From Equus caballus (taxonomy: Eukaryota > Chordata > Mammalia > Perissodactyla > Equidae), in assembly GCF_041296265.1 (NCBI RefSeq), contig NC_091693.1:6605001-6669000 (forward strand): DNA of 64,000 bases, in the 5' to 3' direction. Within the stretch, counting starts at the first letter, position 1. Every line of letters begins with the position of its first letter. This document shows positions 1 through 11,200 of the stretch, piece after piece. Below the pieces are notes generated by a model, which was not told the DNA's origin, did no database searches, and saw nothing but the letters and a program-made list of their open reading frames with translations. The translations under genes were made by a program, and so were the position numbers.

Positions 1-1099
1 GATAGACTGGACATGTTAGATTTCAAGCATCCTTCCACCAAGTCATATCTTTTCCTCCTTTGGGACTGGACCCCTCCCATTATCCAGCTCCCCATCTTTT
101 GCTTTTAGGTCTTCAGAGAAAAGACTGTCTTGAGCTAAGAAGACAAGGAATAGAGAAACACAAAAAAGCGAAAACAGGTCTTAGAAGTACCCAACTGGAG
201 ATGGGCTCGAGGTGCAGAACTTTGAGTGCTGCTCCATTTCATTGAGCTTATCCCACTCCCCACTCCCCCACCCCCCAGCAGGGAGTTGTATTGCCTCAAA
301 GTGACAAAACATCCTAATCAAGCAGCCTTCTCCGAAGTGAGGTTCAGGTGGCCCAACCGGTTCCTGTTGTAATAGGGCGGTGCTGGAACCTAGACTGGTG
401 CTGCCGGGACAAAGCAAGAGCTTGTTCAAGAGTGGGCCTCTTCACCCCAACCTGATGCAATGCACAGATGGCAGGCCGAGGGTGGGAGGGCTAGAAGTCC
501 TTCGTGAACAATCTTCATGAACCCCAGAAGCTGGCATTTCAGTTCAGCTCTGCTGCTGCCCCCACACCCCAGTCCCTGATGTCCTGCCCATCTTTAGCCT
601 CAGGAAGCCTCCTCTCTTTTTACGATGGCATCTCCCCTTTGCAGAGCTCCCTGAGGAGACAGTGCTTGAGGAACACTGGCTAAGCACAGATGACCATGTC
701 CGGTGGACCTCGTGTGCGGTTGGTGCTCCTGGAGGGGACAAGTGAGCAAATGACTGCAGTGGGTGGGGCACCTCCCCAAAGGTTTTCTGTAGGACACAAG
801 TTTTCACGTGTAGTGATTCTTACCAATTAATTAACAGTGACTGAAGGAGCTCATTAACCACCATTTTGTCAGCATGGGGTCAACTCCAGGAGCAAAAGAA
901 TGATCAACACAGGAGAACTATATATTGATATTGTATAATCAGCTCCATTAGGCGTGCTGATGGAGGAACACTGGCATGCGCAATCCAAAGCAACACATGA
1001 TCCAAACACCATCTCCATGTTGGCTCCAGATTTCTTTTGCAACAAATGAACTTCCTTCTGTTTTCCTCTCCACCTAATGCTAATGCTACTAATGATAAT

Positions 1100-1345
1100 G
1101 TTAGCCAGTTTATTGATGTCTTGCTATGTAGCAGGCCTTGTGCTAAAGGCTCTGACTGCAGATCTGATTGAGACATCACAGTGATTCTGTGAGGGGGGGG
1201 TACTGTGATCGTCCATCTTCTATAGGCAGGGGAACCACAGCATGCACAGGTTATTTAACTCAGCCCAGGTCACACAGCTAGCATGTGGCAGGACCAGTGT
1301 CTGAACCCGAGGACTCCAGAGCCTGCTCCTTTGCTCTGCTGTGGA
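1100..1345 (+). repeat. MIR SINE
   Basis: Ends in the MIR core phrase (ccaggtcacacagctagcatgtggcaggacc ... gaacccgaggactccagag). Old and diverged. Confidence 0.75.
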
Positions 1346-2644
1346 GTAGGGTCCTACAAAGGGCCTCGGCCAGCCCACGTAGCACCCGGTGTGAATTCAA
1401 CGCACGCCCTGCGAGTTGGGGTGCAGGCTGCATTCCGTCCCCATTAGCCCCCTTGGCCAGGTGTCCTTTTGTGGTGTACAGCTTCCACAGGCATAAGTGG
1501 CAGCTCCGAGCACACATGCATCAATTTCAATGAAGTAAACTGTACACTCTTGGCAAAATGAAAACAGAACTGAGAGATTAATGGCCCTCAGTGAGCATAT
1601 GCCCCTGCAGTTGCCCCAGTTTCCAGATGCCTCTTCTAGGATGAGCATCTTGCCATACCAAGGATGTGTTTAAAGCAGTGTTCTAGTGTTTAAAGTTCTA
1701 GTGTTTCAAGATAGGCACTTTTGTGTAATGCCTCTAAACACAAGCCAACCACTTCACGTGCACAACCAAAGAAATTCAGTTCTAATGCTGGAGAAAAGTT
1801 GGCCGTATGGGACTCAGGGTTTTTCCCCATTCGGTACCTTCCTGATGGGCTTTCAAATGTCATTTCAGCTTTCCATGACCTATGCTGCCCGTGCTAACTT
1901 GAGAGTCAGTGTCTCTCTCCAAATCCCCCTCCCCCCTCGTACCACCTCATGCGTTTGTGTTCCCTGAGTGTCCAGTGTCCGGTGGTTGGGCAGGAGGGGG
2001 AGGAACGGCTAAGCGACCCTCAGTGGGAGAAGGTCCCTGCAGTCATGTAGTGGGGGCAGGAGAATGCACCCAGGATTCAGCTTTGCTTTGGCTGCGTCGC
2101 ATAAGGTTCGTGGAGTCGGGCAGTCACCGAGCCTGGCTCTGCACCAGCCCATCTCCAGGTCTGCCTGATCTCCCCATTCCCTCTCTGAGAATCCCAGTGA
2201 ACCCCTGTTTTTCCTCAGGCCTGCCCCAACCCCACCCCAAATCTGCCAGAACTTGAGTGTGGGCAGGAGGTGAGGCCCAACCCTGATTGCTACATCACAG
2301 ACACACCTAGGGGCTGGGAGCCGGCCCTCTGGGTTCCGGGGGATGGGGGGCTTGAAGGCATGCACAATGGGGCCTTGGGGCCTTGTGAACGCCTCGGTGA
2401 AGCGCCCAGACTCCTTGGAGAGACAGGGGGCTGGGGTGTGGGGTAAGGGCAGTCAGACAGCAGGGCACCCCGCCCCATCCTTTCCTCCCTCTGTCGGTGG
2501 TGCCATCACACCTAAGGAAGCAGCCACGCCACCCATCGGGTCTGGTTTCTTCCTGTGCCGCCCACCCTCTGTCCCCATGTACCCTTTGCTTAAACTTCTC
2601 CCAGGAAGACTTCCTGGGTTGAGCCCACTTCATTCTGCCCCTCC

Positions 2645-3180
2645 TTCCATTCTGTCATTCACAAATATTTACTGAACCGCCGCTCTGGCTCTTGGTGCTG
2701 GGAATTGAAGATGGACGAGATGCCTGCCCTGGGAGCTCAGGCTCCAGTGGAGGAAACAGATCATAACCTAACAAAATGTTAGGAAACCAGATGGTTTTGG
2801 AGAGTGACCGCTGTGTGAGGGAAAGGAGCAGGCGCTGTGTTGGTGACTGAGGAGGTCGCCTCCGTTCAGCGGGCTGGGGAGGTGGCTTCGAGTGGAGCCC
2901 TGAGCAGTGAGAGCTGCAGCTCCTGGAGAGCCGGGTCCCAGGGGCAGGTGCCAGCAGTGTGCTCCACAGCCTTTGCCAGCAGGGCCGGATGACACGGAGA
3001 GGGAGGCCAGAGCCAGGTTACCCGAGCCACAGCAAGGAGTAGGGGTTTCGTTCTAGGACTGATGAAAAGCTCGTAGGGGATCCTCCCTGGCTGTCATGGG
3101 AGAATGGATTTTAGGGAGAAAAAGAAAATCAGGATGCTGGGAAGCTGCTTCCGAGGCGCAGGCAGGAGAAAGGGGTGGCC
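2645..3180 (-). repeat. L2 LINE fragment
   Basis: Reverse of an L2 3' end: starts cattcacaaatatttactga and runs through the usual ctggg-attgaagatgg... body. Confidence 0.7.
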
Positions 3181-4474
3181 CTCCCTTTTCTCAGAGGCTG
3201 TCGCACCACGGGGCCTGGGCCTGCTTCGGGCAGTACTGTAAACTGTAAAGAGCTGCTCTCTGCCTTCGGACCAAGACCTCCCAGGACTCTAGAGCCGTGC
3301 TGACCACCTCAGCTTCTCCCTCAGGGCCGGGCTCGGGAAGACCTGAGTGGCCCCTATTTCTGAGCCCTCACCCATGCTCCAGGAAGCCAGATGACAGCTG
3401 GAGGGACTGAGTGTCCACCCTGGGACGGCCGTGTCCTCCTCCTGGTGGCTGTGAGGAGGTACTGCAAGGCCCTCCCTACACAGCTGAAACCCAAGATGAG
3501 TACAAAGCAGTAGCCCCAGCTTCAGGATAGAAGTAAGCAGAGTCGTCGTCCTCATCTTTCTCCTATTCTGGTGGGTTTGATCAAGTGGGTTCCCCAAAGT
3601 CCATCTGGGGCCAGGTTTCTTTCATTGATTCATCAGCTGTTTGAGGCCCATCCTGTACCAGATGCTGGGATGGAGCGATGACCAAGGCAGGCAGGGGTCG
3701 TGCCCTCAAGGAACTTGTGATCTCGGAGGGAGTCGCTCAGGCTGGCGGGTGCTTCATGGCCTCCTTTTACTTGGCGTTCCCCGCAGGGACGTGGGGAGGA
3801 ATGATGGGGGCTTGTTAATTGGGGTACACTGTACAGGCCAGCTGGGACTTTCGCTCAGAGACTAATGCAGACTCTCCAGCCTCGTCCCCAGGGCTCCTCC
3901 GCTTGTGATAAACCTGGGCTCAGCCTGAGCCTGGAACCTCTGCCTGCTGCATTGGCACCTTGATGGAGTGGAAGGGTTCCGCGCCCCCTCCGTGTCCTGG
4001 AGACACAGAGCCGCTGCAGATGATAAGGCACTGGGTGTGACCCGCTCCCCCAACTGTCCTGTCACCCGCACTGACGCACTGCACGTGTTTGTGAGGCTGA
4101 GGGGCCTTCTCTCCCAGCCCCTGCTCCGGGTCCCTGCCCTCTCCCCCGCCTCTGGGGCTGGTCTCCTCTCTTGGAACAGCCTCCTCACTCCCACCTCCTG
4201 ACCTGAATACCTCCCTCGTGGCTTTTTCAGGCAACCAGAGCACCTCTGACTGTTTCCAGAAAGCATGGTATTCAGATGTGGGTTGGGCAGAGATGATTTT
4301 TACAGGGAGAGACACAGGCCCAGGGGGGCGAGCTAGCTACTTCTCATCAGGACTACGCAGGCCTGCTCTCTCTCTGCCCTCACCAACCCCAGGAGGAAGG
4401 CGAATTATCTGCCCTAAGTCACTCTTCCATCCTGCCTGATCCAGGCCACCAACATAAATAATAAAGTTCGAGAA

Positions 4475-5311
4475 AGTCTTGGGGAAACAGGGTTCATTTT
4501 TATTTCCACAGAGACACTCCAAAATAGGAAGCTCCTGAAGAAAGTCACAGTGACTCCAGGTCACAAACAGAGTGGGTGAAGAAAGTGGCCGGTTTGTCCG
4601 ACGAGGCTGGTGGTCAAGGAGACACAGTGGGGTAGGAAGAAACAAGGGACAGACGGGCCAGGTCCCCAACCTAGAGAAAGCAGGTGTCAGCACCCAGACC
4701 AGGCGGGGCACAGGGAGAGAGCTGGGCGAGGGGCAGAGCCGACTGCTGTTTCTCAGGGCCTCAGCCATGACTGGAGATAATTTTCTAGAAGAAAAGAAAA
4801 GAGCGAATGGTAGAATGTGTCCACTCCCAAATCTGTTGAGACCAAGCGTCCTTTCCTCTGGCCTCTGTGCCCCACAGCCTCTTCGTGTTCCACCCATTGC
4901 AGCTGCGCTTCCCCTCACTTCTCCTCCCTGAAACAGATTTTGTGATTCTGCCGGGTTAATCTGCTACCTCTCCCCGACTGGCCGCTCCCTTCCTCCTGCC
5001 CCTGAGCCTTTACCGCTGACAGGCTCTCCTCCCTCCGTCCCCCATGCAGTTCCTGTCCCGCCTCCTTAGCCCAGCGCCGCCGTTCTCCTCCTCATAGCTG
5101 TCCGTGCGTGGTCCCTCCTCTGTCGGGCCTTCACCCAGCACCCAGAGTGTGCTTTCCAAGTGTCCTCCATCATTTCCTCATGAGTCTTTCTCCACGCTGG
5201 GGTGCCCTCCCCCTTAACACCTTGAGAGCATCACCCAGAGCAAGGACCCCAGCCCTCAGGGGCGAGGTGCCTCAGCCCCTGGGACCAGCCTTGCCCCGCT
5301 CACTCCGACAC
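4475..5311 (-). other. DMKN: DMKN 3' untranslated region (beta/gamma forms)
   Basis: Sequence between the beta/gamma stop codon and the first good poly(A) signal on the minus strand. The open stretch inside it (4337-4918, minus) resembles no protein I know and is read as chance. The 3' end is inferred from the poly(A) signal at 4499-4504. Confidence 0.6.
4499..4504 (-). terminator. DMKN: Poly(A) signal AATAAA, DMKN beta/gamma
   Basis: TTTATT on the plus strand reads AATAAA on the minus strand. About 25-40 bases further downstream the minus strand becomes T/GT-rich (TTATTTATGTTGGTGG), as expected for a cleavage site near 4475. No other AATAAA or ATTAAA was seen between here and the stop codon at 5312. 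Confidence 0.65.
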
Positions 5312-8242
5312 TCACCACCAAAACTTCACCCACTGCAGCATGCCAGGTTGCGCCCGGGAAGCCTGCAGGGCAAGGAGAATGTCTGAGTGGACATCGCACT
5401 GTCCCCTGCACACCCTCTGGCCTCAGACCCCTTCTCCCACAAGCCGCATTTTCTTGCCCCAGTACTTACCGAGGAAGAAATCGTGGCTCCCCCCTGTAAA
5501 GAGAAGATCAGAGCAGATGATGCGGGGGCTCCAGTGACCTCTGTGTACTCTGCCATGGCCTCAGGGCTCAGGAGGGGCCCTGTGGCACGGGCAGGCTCAG
5601 ACCAGGAGTATCCCAAAGGCCCTTTGGTCGGGCTGCGGACATGGAGCCCACGGTTTTGTTTTCGCAGCAGATTTATCATCCTAAGTACATTTTACCCAAG
5701 ATGATATTGAATGTGGTCCCTGAGCACACGCTGACCAAGGCGAGGGCAAGAGGGTGGGTGGGTCTCGCTCTGCTGCTGGGGGGATAGACATTGGCCACAA
5801 ATGATTGGCCAGTGGATCCCTTAGGTGTGTTAGCTACATCTTTGCTTCTCAGCCAACTGGATGCTTTCTGCTCTCTCAGTGCCCGTCCCCAGGGCAGGGC
5901 TTTGTTGTGCTGAGAGATGGAGGGAAATACCGTCCTGTCTTCTTCACCAGCCTCATAGTATTTGGCGCATTCATTTACTGAATTTATAAGATTGCCTTTG
6001 CAACGGAACAAGACATTCTCAAATGTCTTTCCTGTTATTCCCTTTGTGGAAGGAAGCATTTATTTTCCCACCAACCAGGAGTTCCAGGACCAGCTTCCCC
6101 TAACTGCTAGTGTGCCTTCCTGTCCCCCAGCCCGCCCCCACAAAGGTCAGCAGTTAGAGAGGTGGAGACGGATGCTATGAAGGGCTGTTTGTCATGTGTC
6201 CTGTGATTTTTTGGAGCTATATATTCCCCATGAGAGGATACTGGTCCCCAGTGTTCTCTGTGGCAGGTGATGCGGCCACTGCTCCCTTGTAACCTTGGGT
6301 GGGTGTGAAGCACCTAGAACATTCTCCCCTCTACTTCCAAACTGCTCTCAGGGAACCTGGGGCTCCCTATGAAGGTGGGAGAGGCACACCTCTCAAAGGG
6401 AACAGGATTCGGCCTCAGCTGACCCGTGCAGAGGCCCTGGAGTGACAGCTCCCCTCCCGCCCCGTGCAGACCCGGGGAACAGGGCAGTTGCAAGTCTTAC
6501 CTTAGGGGGGATCTTGGCGGCAGACTGCCCACCAGGGACTGTAGGATATGCCTGCTGGTTATAATTGTTCTGCAGAAGAAAGTGGGAGGCGTGGGTAGTC
6601 GGGGCCAGAGAGAAGGGAGGAGGCGTTTTGCTCTGGAGTACACACCCGCCTCTCTGCCCTGGCTGGCCCTTCTCGGCTCTTCTCCCTCCTTGGGTCACCT
6701 CCTTTGCCAGCCAGAGCCAGCACCCTCTGCCCGCATTACGGGCCCTGCCTCCTCTTCTCTGGGCCCCTCACCCACCTCCTCAGTGTCCCGGGAAGGTGAG
6801 GGAAGGAAACCAAGGGAAGAGGTGAAGTCTAACCCAGGTGGTCAGGGAGGGTATCTCACCTTAGAAGTTACGGCTGCCGCGTCTTGCCATCCTGAGCCGG
6901 GCTGAGCAAACCGCAGAATCAGGGGTGAAGGAAAGAGAATTTCAGATTGGGCAGATCCAGAACGAGACCAAGAGGGACCCAGGCCCTTTGAGAGCCGCCT
7001 GAGGGCAGAGACTCACCTGACCTGCGCCGCCGGCCCTCTTCTGGAGCGAGGTCACGTCAGCACCCTGGAGGGGAGAGGGTGTCTCTGTGGCCCTTCAGGC
7101 GTGACCAGCCTTGCCGGGTCCCAGCACCCTGCTGCCTGGGCTCTGCCCTCGTTTTGGAGCACCAGCCTGGCACCCACCCACCCCCCCCCACCCCGCGCCC
7201 CTCTTGGTGGTCTGTGATGAGCACTGCCTACAGAGAAGGCAGTGAGCCCCAAGGAAACTGATGGCCCAGATACATGACACATTTCCACACTCGGTGTTGG
7301 GGAGCGCAGGTGGGGAACGGGTTGGGCAACACCACCCCCGCCCATGTACCTAGAGCCGTGATAGGCCGGCCTAAGACAGAGCTGGAACAACACCTGAGTG
7401 GCGCCCACACACACTCTCGGGCACAGACCCAGGCATCTCTGCCCCAGCCCACCTTCGCCAGCACTCACCCCTGCTCCCCTCATAGGCCATCATTGCTTCT
7501 CCACTGAGCGCTCTCCCCCACCCCTACCACACAGGCCTGGGATGTTCTTTCTGACTGACTGAGCTCCACCTTACCCTTACCTGACCTTGCATGTTAACCC
7601 CACTAGTAGCCCTAAAACTGAGATGAGATCACAAACTGACTGGCCACAGGCCTCCAAATATTTTTCGCTTGGTCTGCATTTTATCATTAAATTGGTTGTA
7701 AACAATTGAAAATCAAATTTCTAGGTTTTCTTAAAGAATCAGGTGACATGGTCACACTGGTCCTATGTGAGCACATGACAAACTCAGCTGGGGGCCCTGG
7801 ACCTCCCCCTGCGCATTACCCCGCCTGTCCAGCCTCCCAAGCCTGGCCCACATGGACGAGTGAGTGGGCAAGCCTGCCTCAGTGCCCATGGGGCCTGGTT
7901 CCCAAAGGCCACTGGCCGTGGGGCCTCCTGCAGGACCCAGAGGGCCTGCTCATCCTTCCCAGAAGCCAGATGTTCAGGCCTTCTGCACCTGTCTGCCCTT
8001 GACAGTGACCTGACCCCTCCCCCCATGCATATTGCCTTCCTGTTTCCCTTCAGCTTTCCTCCCAGTGCCCCCTTTCCAGTCCGGAGAATAGACCCCAGCT
8101 CCAGGTGCCTCCCTCTTCCTGCCCTCGTGGTCCCCTCCACCTGCTCACCCCGCGGTATAGTACACACCCAGCTGTGGCTCCCCCCAAGCCAGGCCAAGCC
8201 CAGCAGGGACAGCAGCAGAGCGGAGACAGTGGCTGGCTTCAT
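5312..8242 (-). CDS. DMKN: Dermokine gamma form, internal promoter, intact
   Basis: Short secreted isoform. Exons: 8242-8168, 7064-7017, 6569-6501, 5493-5470, 5362-5312, giving 88 residues. The first exon encodes the signal peptide MKPATVSALLLSLLGLAWLG (human MKPATASALLLLLLGLAWTQ), ending SHSW. The next exon begins GADVTSLQKR (human GADASSLQKR). The last codons read LQWVKFWW then TGA; human stops one Trp earlier. The donor after the first exon is GTGTGT at 8167-8162. A stronger-looking GTGAGC at 8148-8143 would add seven codons and then run straight into a stop in the next exon, so it was not chosen. The gamma exon sits inside a beta intron and does not include the exon 1 TGA, so this isoform should still be made. 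Confidence 0.87.
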
Positions 8243-11200
8243 GTTCCCGTGCCTGGGAGGCCCCAACCCTCAGGCTCGGCTTTTATCCTCGGCAGGACCT
8301 CCCACCCTGTCCTCCTTCAGTGACTCACAGCTTCTCTCTCCCACCCCACCTTCGCTTAGTGTTGCACAAAGGAGGAAAGTGGGAAGGGAAGGAGGCACCC
8401 TCCCCCAGCAGGGAGGGTGAGGAAATGGGATAGAATCTGCAAGCCCTTGCCTAGGGCCCAGAGCCCCGTGTCCCCAGAGCTGAGCTTCCTGACCCCAAAA
8501 CGAGAGGTTCTGCCGCCCTTACCTCAGTAATTTCTTTCCAGTTCAAGAAAGGAGTGTTACGTTTGAAATCCTGGAGGGAGAAGGAGAGATGAGTGGGCCA
8601 CCGGGAGACAGAATGCAGAGGGTCAGGTGTGGCAGCTTGTCAGGGAAGCTTCAAGGGCAAGAGTGGGCTTTGGAGCCTGGGTGTGGTTTGGGGTTAGATG
8701 GAGACGAGCTGCAGGAGATTGAGGGGTAAAATGTGGGATGGTGATATTGATGAGACTTAAGGGAGAGCATTGGTCTCCAGAATGAGAAGAGGTGGTGGGT
8801 AGGCTGGAGCCGAGGTGGCTGCCTGGAGGGAGCTCTGGAGGGGGCGGCATGACCAGGATCCCCAGTTCTTCCAGAAGCGAGAATGCTCCTACCTCCCAGA
8901 GTCGCCTGAAGTAGAGGAGGGCTCGAGTGTTGGGGGCTGGGGCTTGGCCCTGTGGATGAAAGGTGGGGAGCCAGTTAGGGGGGAGCCGGACCCCTGCTCA
9001 TTCGAGCCCTACTCCCACTACCACCATCCCTCAGCCTTCAGAATTTCACCGCGACTAAGGTTTGCAGGAAAGCTGGGGGTCTTCGAGGACTCTAGAAAAC
9101 CATTTTTGGAAACAGAGGGAGAGAGAGGCTGGATCTCTGGAGCCACTGACCAGCCCTCCCTCCCCAGCACGTTCGCAGCGTTCTTCTCTAGCCCAGTCTC
9201 CCAGCCTCCGGCAGAACTTAATTGTAGCAAAACCTCGGGACCAGGAGCTGCCCAGAGCTCCCTGCCTCTCACCTGCCGTGTGCCCTCCCGCCTGCTTCCC
9301 AAAGCTGTGGGGCTGGAGTCAACCCTTCAAACCGCCCAGGACCAACAGTGGAGACGGAAGAAAGGAGCAGAGACCAGGAGTGGGAGCACTAAGATTTATT
9401 TTGAGGGCAAGGATTGGGATTAGTGGTGAGATAGTGGTGTTTTAAGAAGGAGTGGGGGGGCTCCCATCCATCTGGTAGCTCCGTGTCTGGAGGTCACGGG
9501 GTGCGAAAGCTCCTCTGGTCCTGGGCAAAGAAATAAGTTCTAAGGGGGAGCTGAGGGAACAGGGATTCAGAGAGCGGTGGGCCAAGGCAAGGGTCGATTG
9601 GACCCCTTGCTCCAGAAACCTGCAGGCACCTTTTTGCTCGCGGCTGTCATCCAGTCAAATCCGGATATCTTGACATGGGTTTGAAAACCCCCATACTTGC
9701 CAAGAATGTTAGGTACAGTGCCCCTGCTGCCACTCTTCCTCAGCTCCTTTCCCTGCTGTGAAGGAGCTAAGGCTCCATTCTCTTCTTTGCCCGTCTCCGT
9801 CCTGCCCCCCCTTTCTAGATCTGCTCCTCCCGAAAGCAGGAAGCGACCCCAGACTAACTGTGAGCAATCGCTTTCCTGCCCCCTAGATGTGCAAAATTGC
9901 ATGGCTGCCTGTGCTGACCCCCTGGGCAGCATCTGTTTGTACCCTGGCTCTGCCATCAGACTCCCAGGTCCCCATGCTCAGGGGCCTGGCCTCCTGGTGG
10001 TCCGCAGCACTTGTATACAGTTCTGTATACCACAGAAACAGTCTGCTGTGTCCATCTGGCTCTCCAAACCAGAATCCCGTGCAGCGGGGACCTCTGCGTC
10101 TCCTGTCTGTCCCTCCCCGCCTCGTCCCCAGAAGGGCAGACTTTGACTTTCCTGAGGTTTGGGCTGTCTCTTCGCCTCCCCCACCTACCACCACCCCGTT
10201 TCCCCGACAAGTGGCAGATGGCAGGGATTCTAGTCTTCATTCTTTTACATTCAGGGTCAGAAACTCAGCTGCTCATGGCGCCAGTCGGGTGCTAAAATGA
10301 CTGCAGTGGGCAGGGGGAGTGTGGTGGCTGGAGAGCAAGTCCCTGGCAAGAAGCAGCCCTACTCAGCACTCGTCTGTTGCAGCCCCGTGGAAGAGGGGAA
10401 CCAGTGTTGCCAAATTTTCCAAGAGAAGCCAGAAATCTAAGTCATTATGTGAATTTTTAAAGTTTGGCAGCTAATTCATAGTGTTTACAAAAAGAATGGC
10501 TCAAACAAAGCCGGGGAGCGGGCCCCCAGCTGCCACTTCTGCCTCCGTCCTTGTCTGGATCGTTCTCTGCCCTTCATCCCCTCCTTCAAAAAGTCCACTT
10601 CGACTCTGGACGTGCCTCTGCTACTCTGGTGTCAAGTCAGCCTTTCCAGGGGTTCCCCGCGAGAGGAAGGGGTGGGCCAGGAGGAAGGAGAAAGGGGTTC
10701 TCGGCCCAGCTGTCTGCTAAGACAGTGTGTGTGCGGGCCCAGACTAACGCCTGGCCCCCATCGTGCGCTTCGCAGGTCTTCACCTCCCCTCCCTTCTCTT
10801 GGGGTCACTCCTCGTGTGGCCTGCCAGCTCCACCTGACTGTTCAGTCTGTCCCCTGCCCTGGCCTCTGCTTCCCCAAGGATTAGGCCCGCTTACTCTCCC
10901 CTTACCCTGCAGGTCTCGAAGGGGAACCTGAGCCTCAGACCCGAGATGTGAAAAAGGCCATTCTTCTCAGTCCCCACTCCCAGCTGCTTCCAAATTCTCC
11001 CTCTCTTTTCAGTCTCTGCTGTCCTTCCTCCTTGTTTTGATCCTTCCTTCTTCTCTCTAGCACTGGCCTCAGTGCTGTCTTCATAGCCACCCTCACTGTC
11101 TGCCTGGCTCACCGAGCAGAGGGCTACTTGCTTCTCCCTGTCCCTCGCCCACGGAGATCAGGATGGCGCAACCTGCCAGCCCTTACCTTGTTGATGGCGT

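Larger units (their letters stand above)
1..4470. other. Intergenic DNA downstream of DMKN; no gene seen
   Basis: No exon set with splice sites and recognisable protein sequence was found on either strand. It holds an old MIR near 1100-1345 and L2 fragments near 2645-3180 and 3620-3720; the rest is unique, GC-moderate sequence. In human this side of DMKN leads to KRTDAP, but nothing resembling a KRTDAP exon (FLNW-type motif exon or signal peptide) is seen here, so it probably lies beyond the left edge. Confidence 0.7.

Noticed and set aside
4337-4918. 193-codon minus-strand open frame near the DMKN 3' end
   Set aside because: Lies across the predicted DMKN 3' untranslated region and its poly(A) site; no resemblance to KRTDAP or any known protein.
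8143-8149. GTGAGC as the donor of the DMKN gamma first exon
   Set aside because: It would join into the next exon out of frame and hit a stop at once; GTGTGT at 8167-8162 keeps the conserved SHSW-GADV junction.
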